From JAICKN01 sp036489565 (GTDB taxonomy: Bacteria > Acidobacteriota > Terriglobia > Terriglobales > Acidobacteriaceae): 64,000 nucleotides of DNA. Made by a program: the position numbers and the translations under genes. This document shows, one piece after another, positions 1 through 8,948 of this stretch. The notes under the pieces were generated by a model. The model was not told where the DNA came from, made no database searches, and saw nothing but the letters and a program-made list of their open reading frames with translations. Positions within the stretch are counted from its first letter, which is position 1, and every line of letters starts with the position of its first letter. The DNA is taken from contig DASXFN010000085.1 in NCBI GenBank assembly GCA_036489565.1, forward strand, positions 19,876 to 83,875. Reading direction: 5' to 3'.

Positions 1-1
1 A

Positions 2-850
2 CCCGATTGGCACGGGGAACGCTTTGCCGATGGTCGGCCCAAAGTGCCGGATGACATTTTGGACCGCATGAAAAAGGTGACGCTCGAAGAAGCCTGGGCA
101 GTTCTACAGCAGAACGGCTTCATGCACCAATATGAAGATGGTTGGCTCTCGATTCATCCGGGGCAGGTGCTGGTAGGACGCGCGCTCACAGCTGCATGGA
201 TGCCTGGCCGGCCCGACGTCCAAAAATTACTGGAAGCCGAGGGTGTCAAAGACCACAGGATCGGCGGAATGAACGCCTGGCCGGTGGACATGCTGCAGAA
301 ACGCGACGTGTATGTTTGCGATCACTTTGGGCTCAAGGTGGACGGGCCCTCCATCGGCGACAACGTTGGCAACGCGATCTATGCGCGGTCGGGAAATGGA
401 ATTGTTTATGACGGCGCGGTGCGGGACATCAACGGCCTTGATGAGCTTCCGAATTTTATCTCTTTCGTACGCGCGTACGATCCCTCCCATCACTTCGGCT
501 CCCTGCGCTCCGGCAACCGTCTTAACTCGACCATGATCAGCATTAACGCGCCTACCAGGATCGGCCACGCAATGGTGATGCCCGGCGATGTTGTGCTGGG
601 CCGGAATGGAGGAGTGCTCTTCATTCCGCCGCAGCTTGCCGAAGCGGTGGTGAAAAGTTCAGAAGCCACGCACCTGCGCGATATTTTTGGACACAAGCGC
701 CTGGAAGAAGGGAAGTACACCGCGGGCCAAATTGATGCGCGTTGGACTGAGGCAATCGAACAAGATTACCGCCAATGGCTGAAAGAGAATGAGGATCATT
801 TGTCTGTTTCAAAAGCGCGGGTGGAAGAGATTTTGAAGGACCACGAATGA
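2..850 (+). CDS. RraA-like family protein (HMG/CHA-aldolase type fold), 5' end outside window
   Basis: The reading frame is open to the left edge, and the residues before the first possible start (GTG at 44) already look like family sequence (DWHGERFADGRPKVPDD), so the true start lies upstream. The mid-section carries the RraA/aldolase signature: GDNVGNAIYAR, then GNGIVYDGAVRD, with the Arg-Asp pair that in the 4-hydroxy-4-methyl-2-oxoglutarate aldolases positions the divalent metal and substrate. Members act as cytosolic class II aldolases or oxaloacetate decarboxylases, and many are of unknown substrate. It faces the uxaC block tail-to-tail, which suggests sugar-acid catabolism, but the substrate cannot be read from the sequence. 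The alternative, RNase E inhibitor function, is unlikely in this phylum. Confidence 0.8.
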   Translation, partial: PDWHGERFADGRPKVPDDILDRMKKVTLEEAWAVLQQNGFMHQYEDGWLSIHPGQVLVGRALTAAWMPGRPDVQKLLEAEGVKDHRIGGMNAWPVDMLQKRDVYVCDHFGLKVDGPSIGDNVGNAIYARSGNGIVYDGAVRDINGLDELPNFISFVRAYDPSHHFGSLRSGNRLNSTMISINAPTRIGHAMVMPGDVVLGRNGGVLFIPPQLAEAVVKSSEATHLRDIFGHKRLEEGKYTAGQIDARWTEAIEQDYRQWLKENEDHLSVSKARVEEILKDHE

Positions 851-906
851 GGTAGCGAGTGAAGCGAAGCGACGGACGAGCCAGTCCAGTCTAAACCGAC
901 CGTGAT

Positions 907-2394
907 TTACTTCTGCGCCAATTGCTCTTCGCGTGGGGCTGAGGAGTGTCCAAGTTCCAGTCCGAGATAATTTTTCGCGTTCTGGAAACAGATATTGCGG
1001 ACCATGGTACCAATAAGCTTTTCGTCATTGGGCAATTCGCCATTTTCCACGTCGCGGCCAAGCAGGTTGCAAAGCACACGGCGAAAATACTCATGCCGCG
1101 GGAAGGACATAAAAGAGCGCGAGTCGGTCAGCATGCCGATGAAGCGCGAGAGCAATCCGCCGTTGGAAAGCGCATTTAACTGCCACTCGATTGCCTCTTT
1201 CTGGTCAAGAAACCACCAGCCGCTGCCAAACTGAATTTTTCCGGGAATGCTTTCGTCCTGAAAGTTGCCGATGGCAGTGGCAAACGCATAATTGTCGGCG
1301 GGGTTCAGGTTGTACACAATCATTTTTGGCAGCGCGTTCTCCTGCTCCAGACGATCAAGATAAGCTGAAAATGCAGATGCCTGTGGCCAGTCGCCGATGG
1401 AATCGAAGCCGGTATCTGGACCGATTTTGCGCATGCGTCCGGAGTTTGCATTGCGCAGAGCGCCGAGGTGAAGCTGCTTGGTCCAGCTTTTTTTGGCATC
1501 AAGTACGCCGAAGTAAAGCATCATGAATGAAGCGAATTGTTCATGCTCTTCGGGAGAGGCTGCGTGCCCAGCGCGGGCGCGGTCGAAGATCGCAGAGGCG
1601 ATAGCGTCACTGCAAAACGAAGCGTGGCAATGGTTCAGGCCGTGATCGGAAAGCCTTCCGCCGAATTGATGAAAGTAATCATGACGGCGTTTGAGCGCAT
1701 CTTGAAAATCGCGAAGCGTCGTAATCTCTGTATTGCTCGTCTGCGCGAGCCGTCCGACCCAGTCGTTCCAAACCTCAGGGGTATTCACAAGCAACGCCCG
1801 GTCGGGGCGGAACGTGGGATAAACGCGAAATGAATGTTCAGAAGCTGCGATGGAGCGGTGATAGGTGAGGTCGTCGCAAGGATCGTCGGTTGTGCACAGC
1901 GCCTGAACCTTGAATTTCTTGAGAATGGCGCGGGCGCTGAAATCCTTCGCGGCAAGAAGGGCGCCCGCTTTATCCCAAATATCACGGCAACTGCTTTCAT
2001 TCAGCAGTTCATCTATGTCGAAATAACGCTTCAGCTCAAGATGCGTCCAGTGGTAAAGAGGATTACGAAGTGTGAAGGGAACAGTTTTCGCCCATGCCGT
2101 AAATTTTTCATAGGGTGATGCACTCCCCGTGCAATATTTTTCCGCAATGCCATTGGAGCGCATGGCCCGCCATTTGTAGTGGTCGCCTTCCAGCCAGATT
2201 TCAAATAAGTTGCGAAAGTTTCGGTCTTCGGAGATGTCTTTGGGCCGGAGATGGGAGTGATAGTCGAGGATTGGCTCGCTGGCGGCATATCCGTGATAGA
2301 GCCGCCGGGCCGTCTCTGTCTGCAACAGAAAATCCTCGTGAATAAAGGGCAAAGATCCTCGGTTTGATTGGACGTAAATGTCTTCGCCTAACAA
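907..2394 (-). CDS. uxaC: Glucuronate isomerase (uronate isomerase)
   Basis: Cytosolic enzyme that isomerises D-glucuronate to D-fructuronate (and galacturonate to tagaturonate), the first step of hexuronate breakdown. The sequence is full length for the family. It shows the N-terminal FIHEDFLLQTETARRLYH motif, the metal-site ILDYHSHL motif, ALCTTDDPCDDL in the middle and GMLTDSRSFMSFPRHEYFRR near the C-terminus. The first start is TTG at 2394 with no clear ribosome site; a second TTG at 2352 sits just before the FIHEDF motif behind a GAGG, and family members usually begin there, so the first 14 residues are doubtful. Neighbours on the same strand are a sugar dehydrogenase-like protein and a ROK kinase, but the gaps are large enough for separate transcripts. 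Confidence 0.93.
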   Translation of the reverse strand: MLGEDIYVQSNRGSLPFIHEDFLLQTETARRLYHGYAASEPILDYHSHLRPKDISEDRNFRNLFEIWLEGDHYKWRAMRSNGIAEKYCTGSASPYEKFTAWAKTVPFTLRNPLYHWTHLELKRYFDIDELLNESSCRDIWDKAGALLAAKDFSARAILKKFKVQALCTTDDPCDDLTYHRSIAASEHSFRVYPTFRPDRALLVNTPEVWNDWVGRLAQTSNTEITTLRDFQDALKRRHDYFHQFGGRLSDHGLNHCHASFCSDAIASAIFDRARAGHAASPEEHEQFASFMMLYFGVLDAKKSWTKQLHLGALRNANSGRMRKIGPDTGFDSIGDWPQASAFSAYLDRLEQENALPKMIVYNLNPADNYAFATAIGNFQDESIPGKIQFGSGWWFLDQKEAIEWQLNALSNGGLLSRFIGMLTDSRSFMSFPRHEYFRRVLCNLLGRDVENGELPNDEKLIGTMVRNICFQNAKNYLGLELGHSSAPREEQLAQK

Positions 2395-2509
2395 ATGTAC
2401 ATGATTTGTTTGAGGAGTCGTATAGAGAAGACGTGAGCACCCCGCCAGGAATTAACGTGCATCGTCATTCCATACGACTCCAATAGAGTGTTTTAGATTT
2501 TAAGTGAAA

Positions 2510-2545
2510 CAAAAAGAAAGCAGCATCCTGGAAGGAGGCTGCTTT
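2510..2545 (-). terminator. Rho-independent terminator after the sorbosone dehydrogenase-like gene
   Basis: On the minus strand a stem AAAGCAGC/GCTGCTTT, extended by TCCT/AGGA past one mismatch, closes a three-base loop and is followed by a T-rich run. It lies 27 bases past the stop of the gene at 2572-3909. Confidence 0.7.
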
Positions 2546-2571
2546 TCTTAGGCCGAAGGATCGAATCAGTT

Positions 2572-3909
2572 TTATTTGCCAGCATACGTTACATGCCAGA
2601 TGGATTTTGATCCATCGTCTGAGACATAGAGCGATCCGTCTTTGCCGACCGCTACGCCAACCGGCCTGCCCCAAACTTTTCCATCGGGGGTGACGAAGCC
2701 AGTAAGGAAATCTTCAAATGATCCCGTCGCATGGCCATCTTTCATCGGAACACGCACCACCTCGTATCCGGCGCGAGGCTCCCGGTTCCAGGACCCATGC
2801 TCGGCCGCGAACGCATCGCCTTTGTATCCTGAAGGGAATTGGCTGCCTTCGTAAAACACCATCTCCAGCGAAGCGAAGTGGGGCTGCAATAACACATCGG
2901 GAACAATCGCTTTATCTTTTAACTCCGGATGTTTGCCAGCGAGCCGCGGGTCCTGGTGCCCGCCAATATACCACCATGGCCAGCCATAAAATCCGTCTTC
3001 CTGAACGTGCGTAATGTAGTCAGGGACCAGGTTATTTCCCAGGTCATCGCGTTCGTTGGTTGAGCACCACAGCTCGCCTGTCGTTGGATTCATGGCTTCG
3101 CCCACGCAATTGCGAATGCCGGAGGCATAAACTTTTACAAATTTTCCTTCCGGCGTGAATTCGAGCACATCAGCGCGATGAAATTCCCGTGGATGCGTGT
3201 CTGGGTCATCCACATTCGATCCTGATCCGACCGACACGAACAGTTTTTTGCCATTAAGGGAGAAGGCAAGATCGCGGGTCCAGTGGCCGCCGCCAGCAAG
3301 CTGGGCATAGCCGGGCAGCTTCGCCACAATTGTCTCTGGTGCTCCTTGGGCTTTCATATCTCCATTTTGATAAGCAAATCGCACCACCGAGGTGGTGTTG
3401 GCGACGTACACCCACTTAGGTTCTGCACCGAGAGGATAAAACGCAATCCCGAACGGATGGTCGAGGCCCGCGGCGTAAGTTTCAGTCTGTTGAGCCTTGC
3501 CATCTTTCCCGACTCCGCGATAAACAAGAATTTGTCCTGCGCGGCTGTCCGCCAGGAAGAGGTCGCCATTGGGCGCCGTTCGAATAAGCCGCGGGTTTTT
3601 CATGCCCTTAGCGTACAGTTCCACCTTGAATCCGGCCGGAGCTTGCGGCCATGCATCTTTAGGGCGATCCACCAAGGTGGCGTGGTTATCCGAGGCTCCC
3701 GCGAGGTTCGGTTGAGGAAGGTCCGCCACGGTAATTTTATGGACCGCGCCGGGATGCTGCATCGAATAATCAAAAAATGGAGGTGGACCGCCGGCCGAAC
3801 CGGGTTTGTTTTGCGCAAACAAAACTGGAATAAAAATCAGGGTGATAAAAATAACAAGAATCGAGAAACGTTCAATCGAATGTCCGCTGCTACGCACTTC
3901 CGCTTTCAT
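2572..3909 (-). CDS. Secreted PQQ-type sugar (glucose/L-sorbosone) dehydrogenase-like propeller protein
   Basis: The product begins with a signal peptide (hydrophobic ERFSILVIFITLIFIPVLFAQ) and continues as a six-bladed propeller of the soluble glucose/sorbosone dehydrogenase type. Visible blade motifs include LFLADSRAGQILVYRG, the DLAFSLNGKKLFVSVGSGSN segment, YGWPWWYIGG and AEHGSWNREPRAGYEV, ending with VGKDGSLYVSDDGSKSIWHVTY. Family members oxidise sugars or sorbosone in the periplasm with PQQ, but many acidobacterial members are uncharacterised, so the substrate is unknown. The start at 3909 is chosen because GGAG lies five bases upstream and the signal peptide follows directly. An upstream GTG/ATG would add residues that look non-coding. 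Confidence 0.82.
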   Translation of the reverse strand: MKAEVRSSGHSIERFSILVIFITLIFIPVLFAQNKPGSAGGPPPFFDYSMQHPGAVHKITVADLPQPNLAGASDNHATLVDRPKDAWPQAPAGFKVELYAKGMKNPRLIRTAPNGDLFLADSRAGQILVYRGVGKDGKAQQTETYAAGLDHPFGIAFYPLGAEPKWVYVANTTSVVRFAYQNGDMKAQGAPETIVAKLPGYAQLAGGGHWTRDLAFSLNGKKLFVSVGSGSNVDDPDTHPREFHRADVLEFTPEGKFVKVYASGIRNCVGEAMNPTTGELWCSTNERDDLGNNLVPDYITHVQEDGFYGWPWWYIGGHQDPRLAGKHPELKDKAIVPDVLLQPHFASLEMVFYEGSQFPSGYKGDAFAAEHGSWNREPRAGYEVVRVPMKDGHATGSFEDFLTGFVTPDGKVWGRPVGVAVGKDGSLYVSDDGSKSIWHVTYAGK

Positions 3910-4004
3910 AAACTCTCCAACTGAATAATTAAGATCTCTGGTAAAGGAGATGACGTTATCGCGTTCTCCGCTGCACAATCTGTATGATTTTATTTTTGCT
4001 GTGA

Positions 4005-5009
4005 CTACTGCGATGCGCGCGACGGGATTTCATAACAGAGGGCCGCGCCCCCCGCGATTCCTGAATCCGCCCCATAATGCGCGGGCAGAATGGGGACCTC
4101 GCTGGCGCGAGGATTGACGCAATAGCGCGGCAGGTTGGTGCGCATCATAGCGAAAAATGGCAGAAGCGCCGCCGTCGCGCCCCCGCCAAAGATAATGGCT
4201 TCGGGATCTAGCAAATCCACAAGGTTTCCCAACCACAGCGTAAGTAAATCCGCGGTTTCCTGGAGCGTCTCATGAGCAATGGGATCGTCCGCGACGCTGG
4301 CTTGTCCCACCATTTCCGTGGTAACGGCCTCAAGGTTTCCGTTCGCCAATTGCAAAAGCATGGATGGGCGGGAAGTTCCTGCGTCAAGAAGTTTGCCACG
4401 CGCACGCCTGACAATCGCGGGACCACAGGCCAGAACTTCAATGCATCCCGGCTTGCCGCAAGAGCAAATGGGGCCACGATAATCTACGCTGACGTGGCCG
4501 CCTTCTCCAGCCGCCCCGGTACGCCCGTGAAAGATGCGTCCATCGAGAATAATTCCCGTGCCAATGCCGGTTCCAACAGTTACGTAAACGACGTTCTTGT
4601 AGCCGCGCCCCGCGCCCCATCGGACTTCCGCGAGCGCTGCTGAGTTCGCGTCATTGTCCACCTTCACCGGGATATGGTGAAGGGCGGCGACTTCGGCGGC
4701 AAGCGGAAAATTTCGCCAGCAGGGAAGATTCGGTGGATTGATAATGGTTCCTGTCTGCGGGTCGAGCGGGCCAGGAGCGCAAATCCCAATCGCGCGGATT
4801 CGCTGATCGCTCTTTAAATCGGCAATCACGGAATCCATGGCGGCGAGAACGCTGCCTAAGCCGGTTGCCGCATCGGAGTTTGAAATCATCGGAGCGCGCC
4901 GCTGGGCGACAATCGAACCGGCGGGATCAATCAACCCGACGGCAACCTTAGTGCCTCCGATGTCCACACCCATGATGTAGCCACTGCCCGACAAAGCTTG
5001 CTTCATCAT
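4005..5009 (-). CDS. ROK family sugar kinase (glucokinase-like)
   Basis: Phosphorylates a hexose with ATP in the cytosol. The N-terminal phosphate-binding loop VDIGGTKVAVGLID is followed by the sugar site (VDNDANSAALAE), the second ATP motif YVTVGTGIGTGIILDG, the GAAGEGGH segment and the ROK zinc motif with Cys-x-Cys-Gly-x2-Gly-Cys (CSCGKPGCIE). It has no N-terminal DNA-binding domain, so it is a kinase rather than a NagC/XylR-type repressor. Start 5009 (ATG-ATG) has AAGGA about ten bases upstream. It is divergent from the GH116 glucosidase, which fits a kinase for the glucose released. The exact sugar (glucose, GlcNAc or mannose) is an inference only. Confidence 0.88.
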   Translation of the reverse strand: MMKQALSGSGYIMGVDIGGTKVAVGLIDPAGSIVAQRRAPMISNSDAATGLGSVLAAMDSVIADLKSDQRIRAIGICAPGPLDPQTGTIINPPNLPCWRNFPLAAEVAALHHIPVKVDNDANSAALAEVRWGAGRGYKNVVYVTVGTGIGTGIILDGRIFHGRTGAAGEGGHVSVDYRGPICSCGKPGCIEVLACGPAIVRRARGKLLDAGTSRPSMLLQLANGNLEAVTTEMVGQASVADDPIAHETLQETADLLTLWLGNLVDLLDPEAIIFGGGATAALLPFFAMMRTNLPRYCVNPRASEVPILPAHYGADSGIAGGAALCYEIPSRASQ

Positions 5010-5282
5010 GAAAATTGTTTCCTTGGTTCCATCGCGAGGAACGCAATGCGTTTCTCTCAATTGCCTTCTTAATCAAGAAAAATCATTCGCTAAAGGCAGA
5101 AACCGCGTAACTTCATGCGAGGACACACCAGCATACATGAGGCTCCAGAACTCATTACCGAATGGTCAGGCAACAAGCTCACACAAATCTCCCCAATTTG
5201 CGACGGGTGAAGTATTATGGCTGCGCCATTTTGGTGAAGGATGCAGCCCGCATGGTCCGGGAATATGCAGCAGATTTTACGG

Positions 5283-5313
5283 TTGTACTATAGTAGAAAA
5301 TCGATATTATAAT
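5283..5313 (+). promoter_or_regulatory. Candidate promoter and palindrome upstream of the GH116 gene
   Basis: In the 329-base gap between the divergent ROK kinase and GH116 genes, TTGTAC (5283-5288) and a consensus TATAAT (5308-5313) are separated by 19 bases, which is long for a sigma-70 promoter. A perfect ten-base palindrome TACTATAGTA (5286-5295) overlaps the -35 side and could be an operator half-site pair. The rest of the gap shows nothing recognisable. Confidence 0.35.
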
Positions 5314-5338
5314 CAAATGCGGATTTAAGGAGACATCG

Positions 5339-7774
5339 TTGAAATACACAAACCGGTTCTTGGTATTCATGGCAGTCCTGTTTCTCACGCAGCTTCCCCT
5401 CACCGCGAGTGATCAGATTCCCAAAGCTGCCTGGCGAATCCCTATTGGACAAGCAGTTGCCAATCCCGGTGGAAACAAGCCCACGAATGCCGCGAATATT
5501 GACGACGGTTTCTGGCAGGGCGCGCCCGTCGGAGGATTTGGCGCTGGCACCTTCTCTCGCTCTTATCGCGGCAATTTTGAACGCTGGCATATCAAAGCGG
5601 GAGTTCACAAGTATCAGAATGTTCCCGCCAACCAGTTCGCGGTTTTCGCGCAGCAGGAAGGAGGCGAGCCTGTCAGCATGGTCCTTTCCACGGGCAAGCC
5701 GCAGGGCAGTGCGCTTTCCAGTTGGAATTGGTCCTACCCGGCGGGAGACGGCGAATACGCGGCTGTCTATCCTAAATCGTGGTTTGCTTACCAAACCAGC
5801 CAGCTCCCGGTAAAGCTTACGCTTGAGCAATTCTCCCCAATCTTGCCGAACAATTACAAAGAGACAAGCTATCCAGTGGCCCTTTACAACTGGTATGCGG
5901 AGAACCCTTCGGACAAGCCGGTCACCGTCTCCCTTCTTTTCTCCTGGACGAATATGGTGGGCTGGTTTCGTGATCAGGCGCGTGATTTCAGCGGAGCGCT
6001 GAATACTCAAAACAAAAATAGCTACCACTCTCAGGCGATCACTGGCGGCACGATGAGTGGAATTGTTTTTGATCGCCTCCGCAGCGGCCCGGTGACTGAC
6101 GAATGGGATGGCCAGTTTGCCATCGCTACCTTGCCCGGATCGGGCGCAGAAGTCAGTTACATCAACGAATTTTTGCCGCAGGGCTCAGGCGCTGAAGTCT
6201 GGAAGCCATTCTCGACTGACGGCAAACTTCCTAACAAAGAGTGGGACCTGGCCAGCAGCGGAGATCAGTTCGCAGGCGCCATTGCCGTGCGCTTCACTCT
6301 CGCCGCGCATGAGAAAAAGATGGTCCCCATGGCGCTTGCGTGGGACCTTCCCGTCGTTCAATTCGGTAGCGGGCGCAAGTGGGTGCGCCACTATACCAAG
6401 TTCTTTGGGACTTCAGGAACCAATGCCTGGAAGATTGCCCGTGCCGCGCTGGAAAATGACAAGAGCTGGAGCGACCAGATTGACGCCTGGCAGAAGCCTT
6501 ACCTTGAAGATGAATCCCAGCCGGAATGGTTTCGCAGCGAACTATTCAACGAGATGTACATTCTCGCCGACGGCGGCACGCTCTGGGCGCACGAAATGAA
6601 TGGGTCTTCGAATCCGAATCACCCTTCGGCGAGAATGGCCGACAGCTTCAGCTATCTCGAGTGTTTCGACTATCCCTATTACGGCACTTCAGATGTCCGC
6701 TTCTACGGCTCATTTCCGCTGATGAAGTTCTGGCCGGAGGTCGAAAAGCAGGAGATGCGCGAATACACCGACACAATTCCCGAGACAAATTCGCAACATT
6801 ACGTTTGGTCCTGGAAGCTGCAACACGATCACGAACTGGTGCCCATCCAGCGTAAGGTGGCGGGAGCCGCGCCCCACGATCTCGGTTCGCCTACCGAAGA
6901 TCCTTTCGTAAACGCGAACCAGTACAACTATCAGGATGTTTCCAACTGGCGCGATTTGAACAGCAAGTACGTGCTGATGGTCTGGCGCGATTACGCGTTA
7001 AGCGGCGGCAAAGACACTGCCTTCTTGCAGTACACGTGGAAGGCTGTGAAGCAAGCGATGGAGCATCTCCGCCAGTACGATACCGATGGCGATGGCCTCA
7101 TCAAGAACGGGGGCTTTCCTGACCAGACTTACGACAACTGGGTGGCTCGAGGCGAGAGCTCCTATAGCGGCGGTCTTTATCTTGGCGCGCTTCGCGCCAC
7201 CGCCGAAATGGCACGCAAGCTGAACGACCCCGCCACCGCCGCAAGTTACGATGCGCTCTTCAAGAAAGCGCAAACAGCCTACATCAAAGATTTGTGGAAT
7301 GGCACTTACTTCAACTATGACCAGGGAAGTACGTACCATGACAACATCATGGCTGAACAGCTTGCTGGCCAGTGGTATGCTAGCCTCACCGGATTGGGAG
7401 ATTTAGTTCCTGAAGCAATGCGCCATTCCACGTTGCAACATGTCTTCGACTATAACGTGATGAAATTCCAAAACGGCGAAATGGGCGCAGTCAACGGCCT
7501 GGGCGCGGATGGAAAAGCCCTGCACGAAAACGAACAGACGCTGGAAGTGTGGACGGGCACAACGTTCGGTGTGGCTTCCGACATGATCGCGGAGGGCATG
7601 CGCGATCAGGGATTCAAAACAGCGAAGGGCGTATACAACGTTGTCTGGAGAGACCGCGGATACTTTTTCCGCACGCCTGAAGCTTACGACGCCAGCGGAT
7701 TGTTTCGCGCCTCCATGTATATGAGGCCAGGAGCGATCTGGGCCATGGAGATCGCACTCGAACCGAAAAAGTAG
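5339..7774 (+). CDS. Secreted GH116 beta-glucosidase / glucosylceramidase-like (GBA2 family)
   Basis: A bacterial relative of non-lysosomal glucosylceramidase, hydrolysing beta-glucosides. The N-terminal signal peptide (RFLVFMAVLFLTQLPLTAS) points to export. An N-terminal beta-sandwich domain (GAPVGGFGAGTFSRSYRGNF) leads to the (alpha/alpha)6 catalytic domain. The nucleophile region is ADGGTLWAHE (Glu about 419) and the acid/base region is DQTYDNW (Asp 595-599), both as in GBA2/TxGH116. TTG at 5339 is the start because AAGGAG lies six bases upstream. A ROK kinase is divergently transcribed from the same gap, consistent with glucose release and uptake. Natural substrate is not known; in bacteria it is more likely a plant or cello-oligosaccharide than ceramide. 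Confidence 0.88.
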   Translation: MKYTNRFLVFMAVLFLTQLPLTASDQIPKAAWRIPIGQAVANPGGNKPTNAANIDDGFWQGAPVGGFGAGTFSRSYRGNFERWHIKAGVHKYQNVPANQFAVFAQQEGGEPVSMVLSTGKPQGSALSSWNWSYPAGDGEYAAVYPKSWFAYQTSQLPVKLTLEQFSPILPNNYKETSYPVALYNWYAENPSDKPVTVSLLFSWTNMVGWFRDQARDFSGALNTQNKNSYHSQAITGGTMSGIVFDRLRSGPVTDEWDGQFAIATLPGSGAEVSYINEFLPQGSGAEVWKPFSTDGKLPNKEWDLASSGDQFAGAIAVRFTLAAHEKKMVPMALAWDLPVVQFGSGRKWVRHYTKFFGTSGTNAWKIARAALENDKSWSDQIDAWQKPYLEDESQPEWFRSELFNEMYILADGGTLWAHEMNGSSNPNHPSARMADSFSYLECFDYPYYGTSDVRFYGSFPLMKFWPEVEKQEMREYTDTIPETNSQHYVWSWKLQHDHELVPIQRKVAGAAPHDLGSPTEDPFVNANQYNYQDVSNWRDLNSKYVLMVWRDYALSGGKDTAFLQYTWKAVKQAMEHLRQYDTDGDGLIKNGGFPDQTYDNWVARGESSYSGGLYLGALRATAEMARKLNDPATAASYDALFKKAQTAYIKDLWNGTYFNYDQGSTYHDNIMAEQLAGQWYASLTGLGDLVPEAMRHSTLQHVFDYNVMKFQNGEMGAVNGLGADGKALHENEQTLEVWTGTTFGVASDMIAEGMRDQGFKTAKGVYNVVWRDRGYFFRTPEAYDASGLFRASMYMRPGAIWAMEIALEPKK

Positions 7775-7808
7775 AGCGGCTCGACGAGTTCGTGCGAGTT
7801 TACTTTTT
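7766..7808. terminator. Possible bidirectional terminator between convergent genes
   Basis: AAAAAGTA (7766-7773) and TACTTTTT (7801-7808) form an inverted repeat containing the stop codons of both convergent genes, with CTCG/CGAG able to pair inside. The T-runs on both strands suit termination in both directions, but the loop is long. Confidence 0.35.
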
Positions 7809-8879
7809 GCTCCAGGTCTGGCCGCCATCCGCGGTGGCCCAGACCTCTTGCTTGCTGGTAACGAACCTGCCCCGCTGCGCGGTGGCGAACTCAATGCTGA
7901 TTACGTCATCAGAGAGAGGCTCGCCGCCCATAGCTGGGGTCACCTGGATCCAATGACCGCCCTCATCGGTGGAGCGGTAAAGAGCGCCGCTCGCGCCGCC
8001 AACCCATACTTCCGCCCCAACCGTGGCAATTGAGTGGAGCAAGGCTGTATTGCCGGGGATCGAGATTTTTTGCCAGCTTGCGCCGGTGTCAAGCGAGCGC
8101 AGCAGATTCCCGTCGGAGTTCAAAGTCCAGCGCGGATAACGGTCGTCAATGTTGCTGTTTGGGGCAGATGTGTTCGGCACCGAGGGCGCAAACGATTCCC
8201 GCATGTCATTTGCAGACTTTGCCCGCGCATCATCCGCTTGGGGCGCAGTCTGCGGGGTGGTCGAAATTGCCCCAGCCATGATTTCGGACGATGCGGGGTG
8301 CGCGGACTTATCTTTATCCGGAGCGTCATCCATGGCGTCCGTTGCCCTGCTTTGCGGAGCTTCGGGGGACGATTGCGGCATGTTAGAAGCGATGACTTGA
8401 TGCCGTATCGTCCCAGCGGTCTTCTTAGCATTTGAATTCGCTACAGTGCCAGCCGTGGGCTGCTTCGCACTTGTTGCTTCCAAGTTGTCCTTTGGAGAAG
8501 CAGAGCGCGAGGACTTCTGCGTGGCGGGTAACTGCTGCAGCATCGCCTCTGCGAGTTCCTTGCGTTGATTCCGGCTTGAAAGAACAAAAGCCGCAACAAT
8601 CAACAGGCAAGCCGCCACCATGCTCCATGCAAGGACAGGCCGCCATGAGCGTGTGTTTCGTAGTTTGACCGCTGGCAATGTAACTGGCGCCTCGGCGAAG
8701 GCGGCCACCTGTCGGCATTCGGAACATAGCGACAGGTGCTCCAGCACCGCTGTCCGTTCGGCACGTGGAAGGCTCAGTTCAACGAAGGCCGTGAGTTGAT
8801 CGGCGTCCGGATGCGGCAAGCCGGATACCGATAAGGCCTTTTGAAATTGCCATTGCACGATTTTAGGAAGCGGCTTCAT
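7800..8879 (-). CDS. Anti-sigma factor with zinc finger, one TM helix and Ycf48/BNR-like repeats outside
   Basis: The N-terminal cytosolic part has the zinc-associated anti-sigma motif His-x3-Cys-x2-Cys (H48, C52, C55). A single membrane helix lies at about residues 82-100. A Pro/Ala/Ser-rich spacer of about 130 residues follows. The C-terminus has Ycf48/BNR-type propeller blades (DGNLLRSLDTGASWQKI, GASGALYRSTDEGGHWIQV, WATADGGQTWSK). Anti-sigma factors of this class hold an ECF-type sigma factor at the membrane; here the outer domain would be the sensor. The gene lies 69 bases downstream of the sigma factor gene on the same strand, the usual order. Only about three blades are present, so a full propeller would need partners or multimers. 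Confidence 0.8.
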   Translation of the reverse strand: MKPLPKIVQWQFQKALSVSGLPHPDADQLTAFVELSLPRAERTAVLEHLSLCSECRQVAAFAEAPVTLPAVKLRNTRSWRPVLAWSMVAACLLIVAAFVLSSRNQRKELAEAMLQQLPATQKSSRSASPKDNLEATSAKQPTAGTVANSNAKKTAGTIRHQVIASNMPQSSPEAPQSRATDAMDDAPDKDKSAHPASSEIMAGAISTTPQTAPQADDARAKSANDMRESFAPSVPNTSAPNSNIDDRYPRWTLNSDGNLLRSLDTGASWQKISIPGNTALLHSIATVGAEVWVGGASGALYRSTDEGGHWIQVTPAMGGEPLSDDVISIEFATAQRGRFVTSKQEVWATADGGQTWSKK

Positions 8880-8948
8880 TCTGGATTTCTCAGGAATCTT
8901 TCCTTGCCGTTGCTCATTTCTTGTTACGCTATCTCATCCAGATAGACC

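Noticed and set aside
5288..6028. A 246-residue antisense frame over the GH116 start.
   Set aside because: It covers the promoter and signal peptide of a clearly coding gene and has no motif.
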